64,000 nt of DNA from Gnetum montanum (taxonomy: Eukaryota > Streptophyta > Gnetopsida > Gnetales > Gnetaceae), in the NCBI GenBank assembly GCA_015680685.1, contig MNCI01008033.1, forward strand, positions 1,119,701 to 1,183,700, read 5' to 3'. The position numbers and the translations under genes are program-made. The notes under the pieces were generated by a model. The model was not told the DNA's origin. It did no database searches and saw only the letters and a program-made list of their open reading frames with translations. Positions within the stretch are counted from its first letter, which is position 1. Each line of letters begins with the position of its first letter. Positions 53,761-64,000 of the stretch are shown in pieces.

Positions 53761-54204
53761 CTAATGTTGAGTAATAATTTCTAAAATTGATGGATTGGTA
53801 GACATGAAGACACTTCTAATTTGTTGATGTTTGTTTTTGTGCAACTCTGGTGGAATCCTGGAAATTGCTACTTTCTGACCAGATTCATCATTAGGATTGG
53901 AACATATAAGCAAATCTAGCCCAATTATATAAGGAGAGAGTGCATCCATGAAATGTGCTCTAAGGCCCACACCAAAACCACTATCAAAAATTTGGACAAA
54001 ATTTGTCTTCCCAATATAAAAATTCCCTAACTGGATAGGAATATTGAATGCAAAATGAGTTAGGCTTCTTACTCCATTCATGATATCAAACTTGACCAGG
54101 TTTGGATGAGACACCCAGTTCTCAAGCACATCTTTGTGGTAGAAATTCAGGGTTACTCTAGTGTCAATAAAAGCTTGATATTTTCTTCCAATTCTGCTCA
54201 CCAT
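53761..54204 (-). pseudogene. Viral aspartic protease, block II (minus)
   Basis: The 147-residue open frame starts MVSRIGRKYQAFIDTRVTLNF and continues FAFNIPIQLGNFYIGK, LSPYIIGLDLL and PPELHKNKHQQIRSVF. The active-site triad reads D-T-R, so the Gly is lost. The block I copy keeps the Gly but lost the Thr. It lies upstream of RT. It is likely part of a longer polyprotein, so the Met at 54204 need not be a start. Confidence 0.8.
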
Positions 54205-54530
54205 TAACTGCCAACTTAATTGGTATGATGATTACACTATGAAAAGACATAAGATGCTTAATTTGATGTTATTTTTTGGCTGGAATGGTAGGTTTTGATA
54301 AACATAGAGCTTTTTCAAGTTCTGTAACAACAAGAAGTCTCTTTTCATATGGTGTAATTAGGAATTTTGGGGGTACCTTTTGAAGGATTTTCATTGGCTT
54401 TGTGCCTAACTGAGATGCGCTAGGTACATATGATAATTCTTCACTGCAATGTAGGTCATCATCTCGATCTAGAGATTGCTAGGACATATGTTGTGTTAAC
54501 TGTTTAATGTCTCCTTCTGATGCAGAATAC
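54205..54530 (-). pseudogene. Viral region upstream of protease, block II
   Basis: Nucleotide match to 30420-30795 of block I. Homology stops at about 54530 (GATGCAGAATAC), where block II ends. No named domain. Confidence 0.6.
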
Positions 54531-54909
54531 TAAGGAAAATAGGAAATAATTAACAATTAAAAGAAATAATAGTCTAAGTGGATGTTACAATGATGGGAGT
54601 AATCCTTATCTTTATTTCCAATCATGTAACATGTCCAAGTATATCACACTTGAACAAAGGTGTCATACAATTACAAACATCAACTACGGGCATGCATAGG
54701 AAATAACATAACTTAAATTTAGAAATCTAAGAAAAACTATCAAAATCTGAGAACTAAAAATATATCCCAACCATGCACCCAAGTGTTGTATTTATAGGCT
54801 AGCACAGAAGAGATGATATTGGATATCTGACATCAATTTCTTGGGACCTAATATTGCATATTCGATATCAGAGCCTCGATATTGGGGTTGACATGATGAT
54901 GACTCATCA
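54531..54909 (-). mobile_element. Truncated LTR related to the Athila-like family
   Basis: It ends GACTCATCA like the family LTRs and has a TATAAATAC box on the minus strand near 54790, with several GATATC/GATATTG motifs between it and the edge. Body sequence such as CTTTATTTCC and AACTTGAAC-like blocks parallels the LTR at 38113 only loosely. Its other end is cut at the viral junction. Confidence 0.45.
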
Positions 54910-55322
54910 ACACTACTATTAAGCTAAATAAGAGTTGAGAGCTATAATAGAGCAAAATACAGAGCTATCATTAATGTTATAAAAAAAGCTTTCATTTTGA
55001 GAGAAGTTCAAGATTTTACATAAGGAAAAATAGGAGGTTTTTCAAGAATTTCAAGATATATATGCATTCATTTAATAGAATATCTTTAGCATTTTAAGCT
55101 AAATATTTACAAGCATTATGCATGAAACTACTCAAAAGAAGCTAGAATTTGAACATACTTGTTCTAGTGCATGAGCTACTTTACTTAAAATAAATAACTT
55201 AATAAATGAATTAGGCTTTAAGAAGAATAGTGCTAAAGACATCATTAGGAATCTAGATAGCTCTAAGCTAGATTCAATGAATGAGGCTATTAAGATCCTT
55301 ATTTATCATGGAAAAATATTAA
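54910..55322 (+). other. Unassigned sequence split by the solo LTR
   Basis: A short plus-strand reading near 55120-55320 (MHETTQKKLEFEHTCSSA, one stop, then LINELGFKKNSAKDIIRNL) looks protein-like but matches nothing I know. Confidence 0.3.
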
Positions 55323-55327
55323 AATAA

Positions 55328-56108
55328 TGATGAGTGGCGAGGTACCCCTACACTCAACCATACGAATACAAGCGTTTCACGCGCGATCCGGTCGAACTCC
55401 AAGGACTAAGTGCTTGCATGCCCTAATGGAACACTCAAGGTTAATCAATTGTTGTCTTCCCAAACTTACTTGTATTGTCATGGTTGTATGGTTAAGTAAG
55501 CTTAAGGTATATGATTTTTATAAATTTTATCTTTTTAATGTCTTATGCTAATAGGGGAAGGTAAAGAGAACTAAATGACTAACTTTCATTAACTATTCAC
55601 TAACTAAGTTCTAACTGTTCCTAACACCAGTATCTGTTCCCACTTGCTGCACACATCCTAAACCATTGTAACGCTGCTGGGATTACCAAATGCTAATCGT
55701 TATTGGGTTACCAAGTGCTACACACATGCTCGAAGTGGTTGTATTGAGTGTACTTAACTAGGAGAGTCAAGGGTTGAGAGAGAGATTAATTAACTAGGAA
55801 AGCATTTAAACATTCAACAATAATTAATTACTATTTAGCTTAATTTGTATGTTGCAAGGTTTATCGTAAAGTTCGTCTTTATTGCCGTACACAAATGTGC
55901 GCTTAGGTACAATTTACTCAAATAAAGATCTGTTCACTTTAGGACTCCTACTCTGGGCACACAGGAATTATTCTAACTCTAGAATGGTAAAACTGCAAGA
56001 GTTTAGCTAAGGGTCTAAGTCTAACTCCCCAGAACAAGGGAAGTGACCTCTTATTTATAGAAATTAAGGCATGATACAATACCGCATACGCAATATCGCG
56101 GCTCATCA
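55328..56108 (-). mobile_element. Solo LTR of the 7 kb Athila-like family
   Basis: TGATGAGTGGCGAGGTACCCC at the start matches 32133 and 38113, and it ends GGCTCATCA. It is 781 bp, shorter than the 1059 bp LTR because of internal deletion. Flanks AATAA (55323-55327) and AATAG (56109-56113) are a target duplication with one transition, so this is a true solo LTR. A TATAAATA box (minus strand) is at 56052-56059, but only a short palindrome remains upstream of it. The open frame 55327-55551 is not a gene. Confidence 0.88.
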
Positions 56109-56113
56109 AATAG

Positions 56114-57149
56114 CTAGCTACGGAAGGGTTCCAAGTGTAGTGAATGGAGAAGATGTATCAAGAAGCTAAACAATAGACAACATATTATAGTTATAAAAGG
56201 AGAATGTGAGGAGATTGTAGCTTAAATTCTATAACTATTGTAACTACTAAATGCTACTATATAAAGCCTAGAGCATAATTTTAAAGGAAGGATATTTTTG
56301 GAACATTTTGTGCTAGCATTCTTTTTGAAGAAATAGCTTATAAAGATTTTTTTAATGGTATTTTAAGCAAGTTTTATCTATCTCTTTTATTTTTTGTCTC
56401 TTAGCTCATTATTTTTAGTTGATTAGCTTTTTCTTATTTCATCTAGCATTAGTATTGCATAGTTACATATGAATGGATTACAAGTTTTGAAACAGGCTAT
56501 TTTCTCTATGAAGTAGATATTTAGCTTATTTTTGTTATTCTAATTAAGTAGGATAGCTCTAGCAAATGTTAGTTCTTAATCATTTTAACATATAAATATT
56601 ATCATTTTTTTGGTTCTGAGCTTTATGAATAATTCTAGTTTCCTTAGTTTGTCACTCTATTTAGCAAAGCTTTTGTGATCTTGCTTTAGGAAGTTAGCTA
56701 GCAAATAGCCTAGAATTGAAGATTGGCTTTTTCAATAAAAATACCCATTTACTATATGTGCATGTTCCAATATTTAATGCTAGATTAATAATGGAGCTAT
56801 TTAATTTCTTGTTTTGTGTTAAAAGATAGCTGAGAGAGATAGATAATTATATATATATATATAACAAAAATTTCTTAAACCAAATTTCTTAAATCTTTAA
56901 TGGAGTTTCATTATTATTTACAATTAGTTATATTAGCTCATTTACTAGCAAAGGCTATTTGGGGACATCCATGCCTTGGTGGAACTAGAGACCAACAACC
57001 ATCTAAAATGAGTTTAATCAAAAAGCTATTCTCTATGGTAGAGTTATTCTTAATTATACCATGACAATCTTTAAACTAGTGCTACAAGAAAGAGGGCTAA
57101 CCTTTCTAATACAACCTTTTCTTTTTAGCATTAGGAGTAGGCTACAATG
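56114..57149. other. AT-rich sequence, no recognised gene
   Basis: No open frame of note. An (AT)n microsatellite lies at about 56848-56862. Confidence 0.6.
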
Positions 57150-58160
57150 CTAGTCATAAACAAGATCATACTAGGAAGATGCTTTTGAATATCCCAACCT
57201 AGTATCTAGTAGCATGCCTTACATTTGTGCTTCATGTTGTCAAAACTTAATAGCATGAATTACATGATGCCTTTGCCTATCAAATGATAGGATGATTTGG
57301 AATGTATTTTAAAATATCACCTACTCTAATGCATGCAAAAGTAGTTTTCAAGAATTTGGGATTTCTTCAAAATCATAATAGAGAGATGTCATTTTTTATT
57401 CCAACCCACTATCGTGCATAAAATATGTACTTCAAATTGTCCACATACATGGGGGGATGACCACATGATATCTTAGGTTGTCTAAAGGATGGAAGACTTG
57501 TTTAGGATAATATTTGGTTTAATGCTAGCTATTAAACAGATGAAGAGTATACTTAATATCCCAATCCATTAGCATGCAAGAGTGGTGTTGGAGAACCTAG
57601 GATTTAATGTTAGCTATTAAACATGTCATTGGTACATCTATTCATAGACAAGATCATACTAGAAAGAGGTTACTTGATATCCCAACCTAGTATCACATAT
57701 TACATTTATACTTCATGTTATTCAAACCTAGTAGCATGAATTACATGATGCCTTGAAGTGTCAAAATGATGAGATGATTTGAAATGTATTTTAAAATATC
57801 ACATACTCTAATGCATGCAAAAGTAGTTTTTAAGAATATAGGGTTTCTTTGAAATCATAATAGAAAGAGGTCAGTTGTTATTCCAACCCACTATTGTGCA
57901 TAAAATATGTACTTCATGTTATCCAAACACATGGGGGCTAACCACATAATATATTGGATTGTCAAAAGAATGAGATAGATCAATGTTGTATCAAAATCCT
58001 GATAAACAAACCAACTAGCATGCATTAAATATGTATATCATGTTATCTAAACACATGCAAGTTGACCACATGATCCCTTGGGTTGTTCCAAGGATGGGAT
58101 GGGTTAACTTTGTTTCAAATGCTTGATATCCAAACCATGTAGCATGAATTAAATATGGGA
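57150..58160. repeat. Diverged tandem repeat, period about 488 bp
   Basis: CAAGATCATACTAG occurs at 57161 and 57649, followed in both by matching sequence for over 250 bp (CATGAATTACATGATGCCTT, TTTTAAAATATCAC, CACTATNGTGCATAAAATATG). A third partial unit follows at about 57990-58150. Non-coding. Confidence 0.8.
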
Positions 58161-60587
58161 AGGATGTTGGACCCTCCAAAAAAAGAATTATTTATATAAC
58201 CATCAAATTAAGATATTGGTGGAGGGAGAATGAAAATGCCAATTTAAACTTGAAATTTTAAATTAGCTATATTAGATACATGTCATAACTAATATGACCT
58301 TACATTAAATATAATACTAACCTTGGCCCTTTAACGATGATTATCCCTCATGTTGTCATATCCTAAACGTGTTCTCCCTTAGACGAGCAATTTGTGTATG
58401 TATAATGGGTTATGCCCAAAAAGCCTCCACATCATGAGGTTTAATTTCAATGATAAGGCTCTTTATTTGAAACCTCCAAGTCATGGGTTTGATTCTATAA
58501 GACATTACCAAGTTATAATAGTTTTAATTGAACTATATACCATGTGCTATACCTAGATTATAATTATTTCATGTTTTACCATGTGGTGAACCTAGATTAT
58601 AACTATTTCAAGTTGTAACAAGGAACATGGGGTTATAACATGGTATAAATTTATACCTAAGCACGTTACATATAAATAAATTTAATAAAATAAAAATAAT
58701 TTTATTACAATATCTTATTTTCTTCATTAATGTGGTAGGTATAGAATGATATTTTATGTCTATTTAATCTCTTTTACGATAATTCTAGGCTACATAATGT
58801 ATTCGAATTTTATTAAAGAATATTTCTCTAGCATAGATACTGACATCAATATCTAAGTAAATATCCTTTATGGAAAGCTTAATCTTTTGAAAGATAGATC
58901 AAACAATCATCAATGCTAAGGTTAGAAGAGATTTAACTACCTCTAGTGCCAGTTTGATGAATCTCTTGAGAAGTAAGAGCTCAAGGTTTCAAGTTATGGA
59001 TCAAAGTTTCAATTTACTTGCTAATTAAGAAAATTGCCAATAAAGAAAAACCTCAAACACCTAAATCATGTAAAATAACCTCCATCCACTTCAAAATTCT
59101 CATTCTACATCACTTCTTATGTTTCTTTTTACTCCATTCCAAAATACTTAGCTGCGCTTGTCTACACCTAATCCCTTCCTTATGTAAATTTTGAAATTTT
59201 TGTTTTGTTGTTTTTGTAATTATGAAGCCCTTGCCCTAATTTTGCAGCAATTACTATAAATTTCATGAATTTTATTAAATTAACTGATTTTTCTTTAGTG
59301 CTTCATGTATGCTTGGCTCTAGTTTGATAATCTAATCAAATTTATTAGCAATTTTTTTGTGACAGCATCCCTATAGTAAAAGCTTACCAAAATGAATGTT
59401 ATTCAGACTTTTAATTGTTCAACTTTATCAGTGGCTTATTTGTGCAACTAAACTATTTTATGTAATCAATTATAGAAATGTTTGGATTAAAAGGAACCAC
59501 TTTGGTTCAACCATCAACCATAAATCTTAAAATTTTCATATTCCTATTTATGTTTTGTGACACTTTGATATTGGGGATTTCATTGAATTTTTTTACATTT
59601 CCACCTTGGAAAATTAGTACATCAATTTCATGCCTTGATCCTAAAATAGTATAATTTAATTTCATAATGTAATAGTTCTTTGTGTAATATTGGAGTGATG
59701 ATAAGGTTTAAGCCTAAGACTAGTTATTGCAGAGAGGCTAGGCTTTTATTCTTCTTGTCCCCCATTACCAAACCTACCCTTTTTAGAATGAGCATTGAGC
59801 CACTAAGTTAATTTTCTAAAAAACATTTTACAATGGAAATTACCTTGCCTTTTTAGATAATGTCACCCAAAATCCAACAATATTCCTTCAACCATGTTCT
59901 CTAGGCTAGTTGCTAAGTTTATCCTAGGAAAAAATATATAGCTTACAGAAGTTGCTACTTTTTAATCATCTATGTCATTATGAACTAATAATAGATAAGT
60001 ATTGTGGACTACTTGTTGAGTAAAAGAACTATTTATTAGTGTATACGTTTTATTTTTTTCTACTTGAAAATCTATTGAAATCACCAATGGTTATAGAGTG
60101 TGATTTGTAATTGTGCTTTATAAACAAACCTTCTTATTAAAGATATGCAACTTATTTTTAGTTTAAAATCTATTTTTTATATACCCATGGCTATAGGTGG
60201 GTGTTGAAAGCTAATCCTTACTGAGACTATGTCTTACTCATGTTTTGTATCAGAATAGACATGTTGTAGTATCAAGATGTATAGGTTCAAGAGGATGATA
60301 TAATTATAGATAAGATTTAGTCTTGATTGAGATTTTTCTTTTATATTTTGGAATCTAATGTAGATGTTTAAATAGTTCAGGATATAATAACTATCTATAT
60401 GTGTGTATTTTCTTTTAGGAAATCTTATTAATATAAAAGTTGTATTTAAGTATTGAATTCTTAATTAGTCATGCAACACAGTCTTATTTGTTATGGTTAT
60501 GCTTTTTGATAGCTAAACACGTCTATAGGTTTTAAACTAAATGGTTGTCTTATGTTGAAATAATTATATGATAGTAAATATTGTTTT
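58161..60587. other. AT-rich sequence, no recognised gene
   Basis: Scanned on both strands. There is no long frame and no domain or LTR that I recognise. Confidence 0.6.
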
Positions 60588-61320
60588 TAAAACATTTACT
60601 TTTTATAGTTCATAACTTAGTACTATTCTTTTTGTTCTCTAAGTGACTAATTCTATAAGCCCATGTATATTTGATATACTATGTATACTTTGTTATCATC
60701 TATAAATATATTTGTACTGATGGCTTATGGATGCTATTTTTTATAGCATAGCTAAATAGTGGTTATATTAAGGAAGTTTTCTTTTTGTAGTTTGTAATTT
60801 AGTGTTATTCTTTTTGTTCTTTAAATGATCAATTCTGTAACTCCATGTACATTTAAGGTATACCATGTATACATTGTTATCCTCAATAAATATATTTTTA
60901 CTAATGGCTTACAATGTTGGTTTCTATGACATAGCTAAATAGTTTTTGTATTAAAGAAGTTTGCTTTCTATAGTTTGTAATTTAGTGCTATTCTTTTTGT
61001 TCTCTAACTTATTTTCTAAGCCAATGTATATTTAAGGTATACTATATATATGTTGTTATCATTAATAGATATATATGTACTTATGGCTTATGGATGTTGT
61101 AATATATGACATAGATAAATAGTGTTTGTATTAAGGAAGTTTGCTTTGTATAGTTAGTAATTTAGTGCTACTCTTTTTGTTCTCTAATTGATTGATTCTC
61201 TAAGCCCATGTATATTTAAGATATATTATGTATACTAGATTATCATCAATAGATATATTTGAATTGATAGCTTATGATTTTTATTATTTGTGACATAGCT
61301 AAATAGTCTTTATTATAATG
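60588..61320. repeat. Tandem repeat of about 181 bp, four units
   Basis: The marker TTTGTTCTCT (or TTTGTTCTTT) occurs at 60631, 60813, 60996 and 61176, giving spacings of 182, 183 and 180 bp. Each unit also has TATAGTTTGTAATTTAGTGCTA, CCATGTATATTTAAGGTATA, ATATATTTGTACT and GACATAGCTAAATAGT. Unit length is satellite-like, but only about four units are present. Confidence 0.88.
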
Positions 61321-62030
61321 AAGTTTATATTTATATTGGGTATTTTATTAAGTAACTTTGTATTTACATAGTATTTGCATATTAAGAAAGAATGTACTTT
61401 CATACATTGGAAATATGAATACCTAATGTAAGTGCAAACACCATTAATATGCAAATACTTTATAGTAGCTTAATAGATATGTACTAACTTAGTAGATATG
61501 TTATCATCGATTGATATGCTTGTATTGATGGTTTATGGATATTGTTATTTCATATCAATCTTTACTTTCTATCAAATTACCATTTTTAGGACTCCACACT
61601 TTTGCTTTGGTGATCATTCATTTTCATAATTGTAACTATGGTACATTAATAATATATTTTGCTATTTGTTCCTTGTTATCTTTGATGCTATATTAATCAA
61701 TATTGTATGATCAACAACTAAAATGAATATAGTTTTGAAAATTATATCATAAATGACTAATAGAAACTATATTCATGTAACATGATTTAAACCATTCAAA
61801 TATATAACAATAGTTTGTTTTCATTGTTTTTTCTTGTAAAATGAGATCTTAAAAACACACATTGATGGTTATATCATGGGTTGTTCATCCAAGCAACCTA
61901 ATACATATGTAGATTTTGTAGATTAGTTGTTTGTAGAACCATTGTTATAAAATACAATGTTCTAAATAATAAAATGCTTTTTTTTTTTTAAAGATTGCAC
62001 GACCATGCAACCTACTAATAAGAAATAGAA
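61321..62030. other. AT-rich sequence, no recognised gene
   Basis: No gene seen. A poly-T tract lies at about 61978-61990. Confidence 0.55.
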
Positions 62031-63600
62031 AAGTGATATTCCAAGTAAAGAATGAATATATTCTGATATATTTTATCCAAATATCTAAATGTATCTATAT
62101 TTTTTAAATTTCGTAATATAAATTACAAACTAGGTGTTTCTTCCAAGATTTCTCATTTGAGCAACCCATAGTCCAAGTATGTTCCATTCTTGAGAATGTA
62201 CATGATAATCATATCATTTTTATTGATACTTGATCATATGGCATTGTCCCCTCTAAAATCATAAGTTAAATAAAGGAAATAATCATGTGAGAGGTTGCAT
62301 GGCAATGCAACTCATAGAAATAGGTTTATAATTCTTATTTGAATCATTGAATTTCATATATTATGTGACTAATTTGATCCATGGACACTTTCATTGAAAT
62401 GGTAAAACCCAAGTAAATAAATACTAAATTTTCATTATGTAGGTAAAATATGTAAATTATGTAAATTATGAGAAGATTCATTGAATGTAGTAAAATTATG
62501 CTAATATTTTCATATTTTTTAAAATTTATAATATAAATTATAGACTAGATATTTCGTTTAAGGTTTCTCGTCTCAGCAACCCATACTCCAAGTATGTTCT
62601 GTTCTTTAGAATGTAAGCAAAAATCATATCATTTTTGTTGATACTTGATCATATAGGTCTATCTCCTCTAAAATCATAAGTCAATTAAAGGAACAATCAT
62701 GGCAATGCAACCCATTGAAATAAGTTCATAATTCATATTTGAGTTTCTGAATTTCATATATTATGTGATCAATTTCATCCATCGACATTTTCATTGGACT
62801 GTTAAGACCTAGGTGTATAATTATTGAGTTTCTATTATGTAAGTAAATATGTAAATTGTGAGAATACTTATTGATCATAGCAAAATTATGCTACTTTTTT
62901 CATGTTTTTTAAAATTTGTAATATAAATTATAGGCTAGGTGTTTATCTCAAGGTTTCTTGCCCAAGCAACCTATACTCCATGTTCCATTATTAAGAATGT
63001 ACAAAAAAATCATATTCTTTTTATTTATACAAAATCATATATGGGAGGGTTGTTAAGGTGAGCTACAAGCTGGAGAAGAAAAATTAAATCCAAAACCTTA
63101 ACAGAGCCCAATGTTGCAAGATGACCCCCCAGTCGCCTGCAACAAGACAAAAGCTTATCGCACCCCCTGGGACGACAGCTGAAAAAGGAGACCAATACAA
63201 CTAATTCAAAGAGAAATCATTTAGAAAAAGGTAATATTATTGATAAAGCCTAGTTCTCGACATTGAAGTTGAACAATACTAGCAATAGAGCATTTCATAC
63301 CGTAGTCAAATTCATTGTAGTTTGTGTTTTGATACCAAGCATCTAGGAGACATTTCCAAATAAACAAGATAATCTCAAATAAGAGGATTTTCCAGGCTTT
63401 TTGAAGGTGATGCTTAACACAATCGTTTTGAAAGATACATTGAGGAAAACCAATAGAATGATTAGGAAGGAAGACTTGGAGAGATTGACACCACGAAATC
63501 ATATATGACCATATCCTCTTAAACCATAAGTCAAATAAAGAAAATGATCATGGAAGAGGTTGCACTACCATGTAACTATTGGTGACCATTTGGGACCACC
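62031..63600. repeat. Diverged tandem repeat, period about 390-412 bp
   Basis: TATAATATAAATTA-like blocks followed by a CTAGGTGTTT-like stretch recur at about 62112, 62524 and 62914, each followed by CAACCCATACTCCAAGTATGTTC, ATACTTGATCATAT, CCTCTAAAATCATAAGT and CATGGCAATGCAAC. A last unit is interrupted at 63043-63495 by an insertion and resumes at 63507. Confidence 0.8.
63043..63495. mobile_element. 453 bp insertion with 11 bp target duplication, type unknown
   Basis: AAATCATATAT at 63032-63042 is repeated exactly at 63496-63506, and the surrounding tandem repeat reads through if the segment is removed. The insert has a higher GC content than its surroundings at its left end. Its minus strand carries a 93-residue open frame (63502-63221) that includes IILFIWKCLLDAWYQNTN and has the look of the end of a LINE polyprotein, but this is weak. 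No terminal inverted repeat or poly(A) tail was found. A 5'-truncated LINE, a MULE-like element or a captured fragment are possible. Confidence 0.6.
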
Positions 63601-63947
63601 TACTTTTCCCTCAGTCTTGTAACTAGGATCACGGGAAATTAAGATGTTCCTTCAAACTTGAGTTTAGATGCTTGCTGGTCTCTAGCAACCCCAAGGCCAA
63701 GATACCTCCAAATAAACTCAATGGTTATAGAGCAAACTACACATAAATGTGTGTTTTCTATTGTGAATATTAAAATGGTTAGGTTTGTGTATGAAACTAT
63801 AACTGGCTATTATAACATGAATTCAACTAACCTTGTGGAATACTATGAGTCATTAAAGATTTCCTATTTTGTCAAGTCACTTAGTCTATATAGTTCCTAT
63901 AGTATGTTGCTTGAAACAAATAAAATTTCACCAAAATGCTTAAACAC
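63601..63947. other. AT-rich sequence, no recognised gene
   Basis: Nothing recognisable on either strand. Confidence 0.5.
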
Positions 63948-64000
63948 TGATGAGACGCCATATGCACTAGGCCGCGATATCGCGTACGCGATATCGCAGC
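63948..64000 (+). mobile_element. Start of a family LTR, sense orientation, runs off the window
   Basis: TGATGAGACGCC... is the reverse complement of the LTR end at 33147 and 39171. It carries a perfect 24 bp palindrome at 63974-63997 (GCGATATCGCGT and its complement). Orientation is opposite to the other family members in the window. Whether it is a solo LTR or an element end is outside the window. Confidence 0.85.

Noticed and set aside
60588-61320. Centromeric satellite array
   Set aside because: The period suits, but only about four diverged units are present.
63221-63502. LINE reverse transcriptase end
   Set aside because: The resemblance is limited to a short IW/K-rich stretch and there is no poly(A) end, so the class is left open.
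1-64000. CRISPR arrays, bacterial operons, tRNA or rRNA genes
   Set aside because: No evenly spaced repeat-spacer structure, ribosome-binding sites or RNA gene was seen. tRNA-like strings are only primer-binding sites of retroelements and the virus.

Overview
This is nuclear DNA from a seed plant, most likely an angiosperm with a repeat-rich genome. No intact host gene, rRNA or tRNA gene was recognised. Everything that can be identified is a transposable element or an integrated plant pararetrovirus, in various states of decay. Stops and mismatches are mostly C/T or G/A changes, as expected of old, methylated repeats. Runs of N at 32307-32675 and single N at 34422 and 34553 show this is a scaffolded draft assembly.

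Layout. (1) 1-3277: a decayed Ty3/gypsy pol on the minus strand. (2) 3278-22405: a 19.1 kb Tat/Ogre-like LTR retrotransposon on the minus strand, with 1.85-1.88 kb LTRs and a GGTAG/GGTAA target duplication. It encodes gag, protease, RT, two RNase H domains and integrase. Between protease and RT lies about 5 kb carrying a decayed, apparently spliced gene on the opposite strand. (3) 22406-26270: AT-rich sequence with one old LTR. (4) 26270-41822: endogenous Caulimoviridae block I. Its main part is a minus-strand, slightly more than unit-length copy (unit about 7.5 kb) with a tRNA-Met primer-binding site. At its left end are small rearranged viral pieces. A 7.04 kb Athila-like element (32133-39171, target duplication GGTGT) sits inside its capsid region and carries gag and protease but no recognisable RT or integrase. 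(5) 41823-48770: AT-rich DNA, then a plus-strand Athila-like LTR, primer site, gag and protease. (6) 48771-54530: viral block II, three segments joined in alternating orientation. (7) 54531-56108: a truncated LTR, unassigned DNA and a solo LTR of the 7 kb family. (8) 56109-63947: AT-rich, gene-free DNA with three families of diverged tandem repeats, one interrupted by a 453 bp insertion. (9) 63948-64000: start of another LTR of the 7 kb family, opposite orientation.

How the parts relate. The order of events can be partly read. The virus integrated and was rearranged, then the Athila-like element inserted into block I. Block II keeps the same viral site without the insertion. The most unusual items are the antisense multi-exon gene inside the giant Tat-like element, viral breakpoints that fall in the primer-binding site in both blocks, and LTR promoters in which a cluster of GATATC palindromes lies directly upstream of the TATA box.
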